The translations under genes and the position numbers were made by a program. The notes beneath the pieces are model-generated. The model had not been told where the DNA came from. It searched no databases and was given only the letters and a program-made list of their open reading frames with translations. This document shows positions 21,151 to 31,740 of a DNA stretch of 64,000 nucleotides, piece by piece. Numbering within the stretch: the stretch's first letter is position 1; each line of letters starts with the position of its first letter. Origin of the DNA: Sacculina carcini (taxonomy: Eukaryota > Arthropoda > Thecostraca > Sacculinidae); contig OU696594.1 of NCBI GenBank assembly GCA_916048095.2, positions 1,291,001 through 1,355,000 on the forward strand. Direction: 5' to 3'.

Positions 21151-22140
21151 CCCCTATCATTCCTCTCTTGCTGTTTCCAAACTGTCTGATCTTGAATTTT
21201 CTTGCAACTCTTTTGAATTCATTACATTCTCCTTGTTACTTCCGTCACTTCCAAAAGTTGGCATTCCACTACTATACAGACATATATATAATAAATATAA
21301 ATTTACGCATTTTGAACACAGCAGTGGAAAGGCTAATGTTCGCGTGAATTTATGCATGGGGAAAGCCTTACGGCCCCGGCTGGCACACCGCAGGTCCGGC
21401 CGCACGGGTTTTGCAGTCACCGCCAGCACAGAAACTGCACGGCTGCGCGCACACAAAACCAGCAGTGCGACAATTGGGCTACCCTTTCAGGAACGGGCCC
21501 AAACGTTTCACCTCGCCAGGGAAACGAACCCTGGACCTCTCGTGCACAGAGCGTGCGTCTTAGCCACTCGGCTACGAGGCGGACTAAACAATAATGGTAC
21601 AGCCTCTACTTTCCTCTCTGATTTTGATTCGCTAATTTCTTATTTTTCTGAGCGCCTCTCTCACAATTTCATCGTTATGGGAGACTTCAACATCTGGGTG
21701 GATTCCCCTTCCTCTCATCCTTATGCGTCCGAATTTATTCACTTACTTGATTCCTGGGATCTTAAAATCATGAACTGCGCCGCAACTCATCTATCTGGAC
21801 ACACTCTTGATATTGTTATTTCGACTCCCTCTTCTTCCAAACTGTTTTTCGCTGAAACAATAACCTATCCACCCGCTCCTGAAATTTCTGACCATAGCCT
21901 TATTACTTTTCAACTGTTTTTACCTCGGCCGCCTAAACAATCCTCAAATCCAATATTTCACTATCGCAATTACAAACTTTTTGATCCCTCTAAATTTCAC
22001 TTTTTGGTTAACTCAATATTCTGCCTCTCTAACTATGTTCATCTCCCTCCACTTGTTCTCCCTGATTTCTTATCTGAAGCTCTTTCTCATATTAATTATG
22101 CAATTTTTCCTTTGTGCCCACGTACTCACCGTTTCAGCTC
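21151..22140 (+). pseudogene. LINE family A endonuclease region, SINE-interrupted
   Basis: Nt 21151-21285 encode the core of an APE-type endonuclease (HSSLAVSKLSDLEFSCNSFE, then LLLPSLPKVGI and LLYR). Coding resumes after the SINE with STFLSDFDSLISYFSER, VMGDFNIW (GDFN, catalytic Asp/Asn), TLDIVIS and EISDHSLITF (SDH, catalytic His). The frame reads through the SINE by chance. Near 22135 a single-nucleotide indel shifts it into the RT frame. The N-terminal catalytic Asn and Glu lie upstream of the truncation. Confidence 0.75.
21287..21592 (-). mobile_element. tRNA-derived SINE (tRNA-Leu/Ser-like head)
   Basis: On the minus strand the head (about 21583-21510) carries an A box TAGCCGAGTGG and a B box GGTTCGTTTCC. 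It has a T stem CAGGG/CCCTG and an acceptor-like pairing of GCCTCGT with GCGAGGT. At about 71 nt it is too short for a functional Leu/Ser tRNA, the anticodon stem is weak and the long variable arm is missing. A GC-rich body (21350-21500) and an AT-rich end (about 21280-21300) follow. It splits the family A endonuclease, so it is an insertion there. Confidence 0.65.
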
Positions 22141-23999
22141 CCCCTCCTCCCTGGTGGTCTGCTCATCTTCGTCACTTGCAGTCTGAATGTCGATCTCTTG
22201 AGAGCTCTTGGCGTCGATTTTGCTCTTGTTCATCTTGGAATTCTTTTCGCACAGCCCGAGACTTATTTCTTTCTGCGGTTGCTTCTTCCAAATCGAACTT
22301 CTATCTTTCCAAGCTGAGTGAGCACCGTGCATCTTCTCGCTTGCACTGGTCAACCCTGAAAGCTATTTCCGGTCGAGCTCATCAGCCATCATGCTCAATC
22401 ACCGCCTCCAATTTTTTTCATTTCTTTGCTGAGAAAGTCTCGGTTCTGCATTCCAGCATTCAACCTTCTTCCTCTCCTTTATCCTTTTCATCGTCAATCG
22501 AATCTTTGTCGTCATTCTCTTTCATTCCTATATCAAAGACAGCGCGTTATCTCAGAAAACTCCAGAAATCTTGCTGCCCTACCGATTCAATAAACTTTTC
22601 TACACTTTCTGATTCAATTCTTCTACTGGCTCCCTTCTTCACTCATTTGATTAACTTCTCGTTTCTACACGGCATTTTTCTTGCCTCCAAGCATGCATCT
22701 ATAACGCCTATTCTTAAGAAACATTGTCTTGATCCTACTCTACCATGTAATTATCGACCCATCTCGATCTTATCTCTCCCTTCGAAACTCCTTGAATCAG
22801 CCATCTTGGATCAACTCCGTCCAGTTATACAATCTGCTCTTGACTTTCATCAATCTGGTTTCGTTTCAAACCACTCTACTGAAATCCTGCTACTATCACT
22901 TGTCACCGTTTTTTTCTCACATTTCTCATATGGCAAGTCTGTTATTCTCATTTCGCTAGACTTCTCTTCTGCTTTTGACCTTGTAGACCATTCCATCTTA
23001 AGTCAAGATCTCGCTCATGCTAGTCTTTCCTCTAGTGCATATTCTCTACTTACATCTTACCTCACTAACCGATCTTACTCAGTCCGATGCAGCTCAACTA
23101 CCTCATCGTCTGTCATTCTCACTTCTCGAGTGCCACAAGGCTCGCTCCTTGGTCCTCTCCTCTTCAATCTCTATGTCTCATCCTTATGCTTAATCTTGCG
23201 CCGCTATCCTATTGCGTACCATATTTATGCTGACGACGTCCAAATATTTTTTCCCCTCACTTTATCTTCCTCATGTCTAGCTTCTGAACTTCTTAATGAT
23301 ATATCTTATTGGGCTGCCTCGAGGAAACTTGTCCTCAATCATTCAAAGACTGAATACTTTGTATTTCACCCTCCTAGAATCACCCCTCACAATATTCGCA
23401 TCTTGGGAGTTATATTCGATCCATCACTTTTCTTCTCAAGTCATTTCTCTCAGCTCACTCGCTCTTGCCGTTTTATCATTCGCCAATTTTATCCTATCCG
23501 TGCTTTCATTGATGAAGCATCTGCCACCCAATTAGTCAATTCCTACATCATCTCAAAAATTGATTACTGCAACTCTCTCTTCTTTCATCTTCCTTTTAAA
23601 TCTATCCGACAGCTTCAATCTGTGATTAATTTAGCATGTCGATTTGTTTTGCGACTTCCTCCTAAAACTCCTACATCATCCCACCTCCGGCAGCTTGGCT
23701 GGCTTCCTGCTCTTTCACGGATTTGATTCAAAATTTGCTGTTTGACATTCAAATTGATTCATTCTCAATCTTCACCATTGTATCTTCGTTCTCTTCTCAT
23801 ACCCAGCGTTCGCTCTGATAGTCGCCATCGTAAGCCTTTAGTTAGTCCTCCCGCTATCAATTCATCTCCCTGGTCGTCCAAATCTTATACATTTTATGCT
23901 CCTCGTATATATAACTCGCTTCCCTCACACATTCTTGAAAAAACGTCTGTCAAGTCTTTCTCTGTCGCCTTGCACAAACACCTACTTGAATCTGCTTGA
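22135..23999 (+). pseudogene. LINE family A reverse transcriptase (CR1/L2-like)
   Basis: About 620 codons with NYRPISILSLPSKLLE (about 22750), SLDFSSAFDLVDHSIL (22955), SRVPQGSLLGPLLFNLYV (23125), YHIYADDVQIF (23220), IRILGVIFDPS (23395), LVNSYIISKIDYCNSL (23535) and the C-terminus FYAPRIYNSLPSHI (23895). All catalytic motifs of the palm are present. A TGA at 23724-23726 interrupts the frame about 90 codons before the natural TGA (23997-23999). Because the frame on both sides of that TGA is the same, only one nonsense change separates the two parts. Codon use is T/C-rich. Confidence 0.85.
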
Positions 24000-24703
24000 T
24001 GTAACCTACCCTGTAATCTGTTTCCGTAATCTTCCAACTCTTATCCTCATTGTGATCTACTGTGTTTGGCTGGTTGACTCACTTCGGTCCGGTAAATTGT
24101 CTGGTCAGGAGAATTCCTGCTACTGGTACTGTGTAGCCCAGTACAACCAGTTTCATAGTCGAGTGGTCGGCGACTAAACCGGCTCCCCCACTGGTTCCCA
24201 CCAGTGAGGAGGGTGGCTAGACACCCAGCAGGACTAAAAATATAACCTGTCCAAGGGCGAAAGAGCTACTCGCTAGCCAACGGCCATCTAGAATTTATTT
24301 TTATTATTTTATATCCTATGCTTTTTTTATTCTATTTTCCCATTATATATTTTCTCTCTTTCCATTATATGCTCTATTACATAACATTATTCATATATGT
24401 ATATGTGTATGCATGTGTATGTGTATATATGTGCGTGTGTATGTTTCGTGTGCATGTGTTTGTGTGTATGTGTTTGTGTGTATGTGTTTGTGTGTATGTG
24501 TTTGTGTGTATGTGTTTGTGTGTATGTGTGTATGTATGTGTTCAATTTTGCAAGCACCCATGTACTTTCTGTCGATTTGTGCTCCATATTTTTGTCCCCA
24601 TACCGCTCTGTGTCTACACTTTATTACCCTGCTCCTGCTCGCGCATTTGTCCTCGAAAGTGTGCTATATTAAATACATGTTGTTGTTGTTTTGTTTGTTG
24701 TTG
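24000..24703 (+). other. LINE family A 3' UTR with GTGTGTATGTGTTT microsatellite and terminal hairpin
   Basis: Contains a TGTGTATGTGTTTG array (24465-24540). Near the end an 8-bp hairpin pairs GCGCATTT with AAAGTGTGC (about 24638-24662) and is followed by TATATTAAATACATG and GTT repeats. This ending recurs in the 1.8, 2.6 and 12.0-kb copies and is likely the RT recognition site. Confidence 0.65.
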
Positions 24704-25830
24704 TCCGAAGGAGATGAAATTTCAGCCATCGAGGTGATATCATCAACATATCCATATACAGGGTTGCGTGTGGTTGTGTACAGGTCAGCGGTGTAAATGT
24801 TGAGCAAAATAGGACCCAACACACTTCCCTGTGGGACACCGGAGACAATGCTCTGCCAGCCACTGTATGCTCCATCGATGGCAACACGTTGTACGCGATT
24901 GGAGAGAAATTGATGCAAAACAATTAGCAAGCGGCCGCCGACTCCAATGTTTCTCAGTTTTTGCAACAAGCCCTGGTGGCTCATACGGTCAAATGCTGCC
25001 GAGAAATCCAACTGCACAATCCAGGATTCACTGTCTTTGTCTAGCACTTGCTGGAGCTCATGCGTGATAGTAAGCAGAGCGTCAGTCGTGCTGAATTTTT
25101 TGCGGTATGCAAATTGGTTTTCCGACAGCAGATTGTTGCTCTCCAGGTACTTGGACAGTCTGGAAGATATCAAGTGCTCAAATATTTTGGAGAGAATCGG
25201 CGTAATTGATATCGGCCGGTAGTTTTCAACATCAGCTGAATTGGTTCCTTTTGGTATGGGCGTGATATTCGTTACCCGCCAACATGATGTAAACGAACCA
25301 GTCTTCATCAAGCGCCTGAAAAGAGCACTGAGCTTCGGAGCTAGAGTATCTGCAGCGTTCTTGAAAAATAGCGGAAACATATTCAGAGGGTCTGTTCCTC
25401 CGTGGGCATCAAGGTCTTTTATGAGATTCGCCACTTCTTTTGATCGGAAGGCGATACCTTTGATTTTTGGGGCGAGGACAGATGAATCGTCAGACGGAAT
25501 GGACCCTTGACATTGCTTGGTATTGAAGTGATCTATAAGCAACTCTGCCTTCTCTGTTGGGTTGCTTTTGAGCTCACCGTTCGCTGAAAATAAAGGAGGG
25601 ACAGACAGGTCATGTCCAAACACTGACGATTTCAACGTTGACCACCATTTGTGGGCGTCATTGGATGATGTTAGCTTTTCAGAAAGTTTCTTTGAATGAC
25701 ATGTTTCCGCTTCTGATTACACATGCTCAGCATGGCGTCTGGCCTCAGAGTAGTATTTGTATTTGTATTTGTGTTTGTTCAATGCATCGATGGGTCATTC
25801 CTTCTGCTGCAGATTTGAAACTTTAATTGC
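24704..25830 (-). pseudogene. LINE family B reverse transcriptase, N-terminal and central part
   Basis: The minus strand from 25635 encodes KSSVFGHDLSVPPLFSANGE, then NYRPISITPILSKIFEHLI, QLDFSAAFDRMSHQGLLQKL, SGVPQGSVLGPILLNIY and YGYVDDIT, then runs into the family A insertion at 24703. Compared with the open copy at 43.3-45.2 kb it differs at scattered residues, including YVDD for YADD. Upstream (25830-25640) the frame is broken; a (TTTGTA)n expansion near 25755-25785 sits at the break. Confidence 0.85.
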
Positions 25831-25928
25831 TTTCAATTCATCATTCACCTTCACCCAGTCAACATTGTTCTTCATGTGCACGAGCCTTGAAATCGTGTAA
25901 GGAGACACCTTATGTCTCAATGTCAACT

Positions 25929-26411
25929 TCACGGACAGCGACGATCTGAACTTCCTATTGGAGCTTCCACGTTTACACTCACGATATCTGAGACGTCTGT
26001 CATAACCAAGTCCAAACAGTTTCCCACTTGATGTGTGGGACCGGACACCATTTGGGAGCAGCCAGAAATGTTGCAGAAATCATATGCTGCTCTACCATGA
26101 GCGTCTGTAGGACATGTCGACAAGAGCCACTCACGGTGATGGGCGTTCATGTCTCCCACAAAAACAAATGCTGACTTGGTGTCCTTCTCCTGAATTGTTG
26201 ACATGGCTGACAATAGACATTCGTAGATAGAGTCGTTACTGTCTGGCTTTCGGTAGGCTCCAAAGATGTACAATTTCATCAAGGCGGTGTTGACACGCAG
26301 CAGCATAACTTCATAAAAAGTGCAGTCGTGCGCTGTAATTCTCGTTGCTGAAAAGCCTTTGCGTACGTACACTGTCATGCCACGCCGCCTGCTCGTTGTT
26401 AACGCTCACTG
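25929..26411 (-). pseudogene. LINE family B endonuclease domain
   Basis: Minus-strand frame 26378-25929 (open a little further to about 26405 through SRRRG) encodes MTVYVRKGFSATRI, YIFGAYRKPDSNDSIYECLL, FVGDMNAHHREWLLS (GDMN motif), CLDLVMTDVSDIV and GSSD, the C-terminal half of an APE-type LINE endonuclease. The N-terminal Asn/Glu motifs are absent because the copy is truncated near 26411. Downstream it loses frame before the RT part. The plus-strand family B copy lacks this domain altogether. Confidence 0.75.
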
Positions 26412-26740
26412 CTGAGCTCATTGTTAAACACATATCGCAAGGCAAAATGTCCAATGGGCGACAACAAAGACAGAGTATGAGAGCAACACAGATTTAGTTG
26501 GCACCTCAGTGCGAGGAAAGAGCTGGGCGCTGACGGAAAAAGGTAAACCGACCGTTAGCCGTCGGGGCGGGGCTATAATTTTCAGCCCGCCACGTCAACA
26601 AAGCAGACATGATGCAGAAAATAATACATATATCCATGAAGAGCACTTATATTTATAGACAAAGTTAAATTAAATAATATACAAACTGGACTGAAAAGTG
26701 ACGAAAAAGAATGTGATGAGGGAATTCAGCAGGAAGATTG
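26412..26740. other. Non-coding stretch with GC-rich hairpin between LINE and satellite
   Basis: GC-rich to about 26600, including a hairpin of GGCGGGGCT with AGCCCGCC around ATAATTTTC (about 26567-26592), then AT-rich sequence leading into the satellite at about 26750. No gene. Confidence 0.45.
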
Positions 26741-28061
26741 CAAAGCACTATGGCTGCGAACCAACTATTAGAATAAGAATATGCAAATTCAGAACAGGAA
26801 TTTTCTATTGGTTTAGATTTTACAATTTAGAGTTTTCTATTAGACTGGCTGTTTGCATTTAAATATATATTACTTTTGTTTAATTAATTGTTCCGAACGA
26901 CGGGTGGGTTTAAACATTCAATTTTACCGTGTGGAATGAATTCATAAACAAAACTCACGGGCTTGATTTCAAGATCCAGACTCACTAATGTAAATGTGAC
27001 TTAAATGGTGTATAATTATATCGCATTATGCAACAAATGTGAATTTAGCTGCCTTACAGTTTGGTTCCGATACTATATTGGCGGGTTGAGAGAAAAGTAT
27101 TGGTGGGCCGCTTGTTTGGGACCCCTGGGGTAGATAATCTCAGTATTCTGATTACAAATTATGATCGAATCAGTATATTTTGTGATCACAAACTATTAAG
27201 TTAAATCATCTCAGACTAGGCTGAGTGCGGTCAAGATTGGATGGTTGGGTTGGGTTGGGTAGGTTTGACTCAGGTTATATGGGTTTTAATGATAGCGGAA
27301 AATATATAAGTTTAAGCAATACATATTATAGCGGTAAAAGTAAAATAGTACTTAAGCAAATGATGTTGGGGAATGATGTTAAGTAATAAATATAGTTTGG
27401 AAACATTCTGATGAAAAGATTTCATCATCTTTCATTGTTTGTTTCGTGTTTGTGTTATGAAGTATACCACACGACGGGCAGATTTATATATCAGGCGGCT
27501 TGAGGGATAATATTTGTCAAAATTAAAACAAAAATATTCACATTTAGACTTTTCTATTGGTCAAGATATTTATAGCTTACATTTTTTGCTTTTAAATTTG
27601 TATTCATTATATTTTATGGATTTGATATGAATTTTATTGTATGAATTGTTCCGCACGACGGGCGGGTTTAAAAAAAAGTGTTTTTAGTTCATTTTTTCAA
27701 ATGGTTCATTTAAAAATATGTATTTTTTTTAAATAAAAATGATCCGCGGGCAGCAACTATAGACAATAGAACGTTCAATTTCCCCTGTAGAATTAATCCA
27801 TACACAAACCAATGGATTTTACTTCAAGATCCAGAACGGATCGTGTTCTAGCTCTGAATTATTCAACACGACGGGCGGGTTTAAAAATGACTCAGGCGGA
27901 CTGAGGGGAATATGTTGTCGAAATAAAAATAATTAAACTTATAATTTTCAATTGATAAATATTTTATGAGTGTATCCTATTGCATTTTTAATTTTCCATA
28001 TTTTTTTATGAATTGAATATGAATTTCATGTTATGAATTTCTCCGCACAACGGGCGGGTAT

Positions 28062-28325
28062 TAATGCCATATATATACATAAAGAAGAAATTATCTGTCT
28101 GTCTGTGTATGTATGCTTGAATATGAGGTGACATAATTGCGCTGGTTCAATGGTATATATATACATAAAGAAGAAATTATCTGTCTGTCTGTGTATGTAT
28201 GCTTGAATATGAGGTGACATAATTGCGCAGGTTCAATGGTATATATATACATAAAGAAGAAATTATCTGTCTGTCTGTGTATGTATGCTTGAATATGAGG
28301 TGACATAGTTGCGCGGGTTCAATGG
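28062..28325. repeat. Three tandem 86-bp subunits with CTGT tract
   Basis: Each unit has ATATATATACATAAAGAAGA, then ATTATCTGTCTGTCTGTG, TATGCTTGAATATGAGG and TGACATAATTGCGC[T/A/G]GGTTCAATGG. Single or double copies recur at 32735, 33195, 33575-33745, 38750, 43217 and 46370. It is the target of the family B LINE at 43.28 kb. Confidence 0.85.
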
Positions 28326-29429
28326 TATAGATCAGGGGCTTAATTGTTCCGCACGACGGGCGGGTAAAATGCTACTGGGAACAAAGTAAACTACTGAATT
28401 ATTGTACCATATAGAACCATTAAATAAAAAACCATTTTATTTAATAAAAAACCATTTGAATATTAGTTAGTTAGTTGTCTTTAGTTGGTTTATATATAAA
28501 GAACCATTCGTGTTGGGGCTTAATTGTTCCGCACGACGGGCGGGTTTAAATATGAGGCTGTTCGAGGGAAAATGTTAAATGTTTTGCTTTTTAATTTGTA
28601 TTCAGTTTATTTTATGGATTGAATATGCATTTTATTTTATGGATTGAATATGCATTTTATTTTATAAATTGTTCAGCACGATGGGCGGGTTTAAATATGA
28701 GACGGGCTGAAGGAAAATATGTTGTCAAAAAATATAATTGAATTTAGACTTTTCAATTGAGTAAGATTTTAATGAGTATATCTGTTTTCTTTTTTAATTT
28801 GCAATATGTTTATGAATTAAATATGAATTTCATCTTATGAATTGCTCCGCACAACTGGCGGGCTTCAATGCTAGACGGTGATATTAAGTTATTAAAATAT
28901 TTTGGAAACATTATGATGAAAAAGTGTAGTCATTTTTCATTGTTTCGTGTCTGAGTTCTGAATTATTCAGCACGACGGGCATGTATAAATATGAGGCGGT
29001 TTAGGCAAACTATTTTATGAAAATAAATATGAAAATAAAGAAATTTAGAATTTTGTATGCGTTTACTCCATTCTTTTTTAATTCATATTCCTTTTCTCTC
29101 ATGAATTGAATACAAATTTAATAGTATGAACTGTTTCGCACGACGGGCGGGTTTACATGCTAGGATTTTCATTGTTTGTTACGTTTTTGTGTTCTGAATT
29201 ATTCCGCACAATGGGTTGGTTTATATATGAGGCGGGTTGAGGGAAAATATTATGTCAAAATAAAAATAAAAATATTCACACTTGGACTTTTCTATTGAGT
29301 AAGATGAGATGATACACTGATGAGTTTTCATTTTATTTTTTAATTTGGAATATTTATATGAATATGAATTATTATGAATATTAATTCCATTTTATGAATT
29401 CCTCCGCACAACGGGCGGGTTTTAATGCT

Positions 29430-31370
29430 ATATCTATATATATATAAAAGAGATCCTCTGTCTGTGTGTCTGTCTGTCTGTCTGTTTGTCTGTCCCACCC
29501 TCCTTGGTCACATTTTCAGCAAGCTGCTACTCGGTAACCACTTAATGTACCCGCCAACAATTTATACCATTACGCTGGAAATTTTCTTGTCTACACGATA
29601 GGATAAATTTAAAATTTTAAAAATGAAATCAAAAAAAGTTATCGCGGTGAAAAGACAAAATGAACCCTGAAAAATGCGAAAATTTTGGTCAATATTCCTA
29701 CATCTACTCCTCATAAACCAGAAATGGTACAGTAATACAGATTATACCACTGTGTAGAGAATTTTCTGTTCTACAAGATAGGTTATAATTCATATCCAAA
29801 GATAGAACATAAAAGATGTAAACATGACAAAATTTCAATCTATATTCAAAATTATATTTAAACTCCACGCGTCCGATTTTCTATACTTTTTTCTCTATTT
29901 ATCAAAAACTAATTATCACACATCTAAATAAATAATACCATCATGCTGGGAATTTGTTTTGCTACAACACGGTATAATGTTTAATTTTCCAAAGTGTATT
30001 AAAAAAAAGTTACGGCGGTGTGAAGTATAAATGACAAAGTCAAAAAGGCATAATTATCGCACAAAAACGTGAATATTTTGGTCAATATTCCGCTATCTAT
30101 TCCTCATAAATCAGCAATGGTACAGCTATGAAAATTATACTATTGTGTAGATAATTTTGTGTTCTACAAGAAAAGTTATAATTTATACCCTCAAATGATA
30201 CAAAAAATGTGTAAAATTGGCAAAATTGTCAAATACATCCAAAATTACACTTGATCACCGGGCGCCTAAATTAATTCATTTTTCTACCTATTTCTCAGGA
30301 ACTATTTGTCACACATTAAAATAAATTATATCATCGTGCTGGAAATTGTATTTTTTAAAATGCGGTATAATTTTTAATTTTCCAAAGTGTATCTGAAGGA
30401 AGTTACGGCGGTGTAAAGTCAAAAGGACATATTGCCAATTTGACAGCTATTTTTCGCACTTGCGATTACACAGGAATATACTACTGTGTAGAGAATTTTG
30501 TGTTCTACAATAAAAGGTGTAATTTATACCCACAAATGATACAAAAAAACGTGTAAAATTGGCAAAATTCTCAAATACATCCAAAATTACACTTGAACAC
30601 CGGGTGACTACAATTTATTCATTTTTATACCCATTTCTCAGCAACTGTTTGTCACACCTTAAAATTAATTATACCATCGTGCTAGAAATTTTGTTTCCTA
30701 CAGTACGGTATAATTATTAATTTTCCAAAGTGTATCTGAACGAAGTTACGACGGTGTAAGGTCAAAATGTCATGTTGCCAATTTGACAGCTATTATGCGT
30801 ACTTGCGATTACACATGAATATACACTGATTAAATTTCACTGAAGTCCAATCACAATTTACGCACTTGCGATTACACAGGAATATACTACTGTGTAGAGA
30901 ATTTTGTGTTCTACAAGATAAGCTATAATTTATACCCACAAATGATACAAAAAACGTGTAAAATTGGCAAAATTCTCAAATACATCCAAAATTACACTTG
31001 AACACCGGGCGACTAAAATTAATTCATTTTTCTACTATTTCTCAGTAACTATTTGTTACACATAAAAATAAATTATACCATCGTTCTAGAAATCTTGTCT
31101 TCTACAATACGGTATAATTTGTAATTTTCCAAAGGGTATCTGAAGGAAGTTACGGCGGTGTAAAGTCAAAAGGACATATTGCCAATTTGACAGCTATTAT
31201 GCGTACTTGCGATTACACAGGAATATACACCGATTAAATTTCACTGAAGCCCAATCACAATTAAGAATGCATCATATTATCTCCAAGCATGGATGGTGTG
31301 GTTTTAATGCGTACAGTTTAATTAATGCTACACTCTACTGAATATAAAGGCTTTATTGTCCTCAATAACG
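29430..31370. repeat. Second satellite block, about 190-bp period (copy 1)
   Basis: Begins TATATATAAAAGAGATCCTC and (CTGT)n, then alternates two related half-units. One contains ATACCATCGTGCTGGAAATT, the other ATACTACTGTGTAGAGAATT; each is followed by TTCTACAA and a TATAATTT word. Starts near 29563, 29744, 29935, 30146, 30328, 30478, 30671, 30884 and 31076 give intervals of 150-213 bp. GTTACGGCGGTGTAAAGTCA marks every second unit. Paralogous blocks lie at 34847-36350 and 39204-41122. Confidence 0.85.
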
Positions 31371-31740
31371 TTCCGCACGACGGGCGGGTAAAATGCTATT
31401 GGGAACAAAGTAAACTACTGAATTTAACTGTGTAATTTAATTGGTTTAATTTCAAGTTGCATAAGCATAAGTTGCATAAGGATATGGGCTGCAATATCAT
31501 GTAATGCCAACTTATGCTGTTTTAGCGGAAGCATTAACCTGGAATTATAGAGATGACAGAAGATTGCATTGTTTTGATAGTGTTGTGGAAAAACATGTTT
31601 TCTAAATTGAAACATAAATTTCACATTTAGACTTTTATATTAGCTATAACTTTCCTGTGGGTTTGTTTTTCTTTTTCAATTTGCACTAATTTTTTTATGA
31701 ATTGAATATTAATTATATTTTATGAACTGTTCCGCACGAC

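Larger units (their letters stand above)
21151..24703 (+). mobile_element. LINE family A, 3.5-kb copy inserted in a family B RT gene
   Basis: It starts inside the endonuclease domain (5'-truncated) and ends with a hairpin (24638-24661) plus TATATTAAATACATG and a (GTT)n tail (24679-24703). Left host sequence ends CCTGTGGTCTG (21150) and right resumes TCCGAAGG (about 24704). The intact family B copy reads GGTCTGTCCGAAGG here (reverse strand, about 44390), so insertion caused at most a 2-bp duplication. A tRNA-like SINE interrupts its endonuclease region. Confidence 0.85.
26741..31740. repeat. Higher-order satellite, unit 1 (left end unique)
   Basis: Composed of a roughly 700-bp leader (26751-27440, with GGGTT pentamers near 27250), then AT-rich monomers each carrying the GC-rich box, then a 1.94-kb block of the second repeat (29430-31370), then box monomers again. 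The box (typically GTTCCGCACGACGGGCGGG, variants CTCCGCACAACGGGCGGG) occurs near 26893, 27467, 27650, 27870, 28041, 28348, 28526, 28676, 28848, 28970, 29133, 29205, 29402, 31371 and 31729. Between boxes recur TTTAGACTTTTCTATTGGTT and TGAATTGAATATGAATTT. Spacing is mostly 120-220 bp. Frames of 60-70 codons here are not genes. Confidence 0.85.

Noticed and set aside
21508-21584. Functional tRNA gene
   Set aside because: Too short for a class II tRNA, no proper anticodon stem or long variable arm, and it sits inside a LINE; better explained as a SINE head.
29430-29520. CTGT-tract head as the end of a Helitron
   Set aside because: No TC...CTRR ends with a 3' hairpin or A/T target could be demonstrated.
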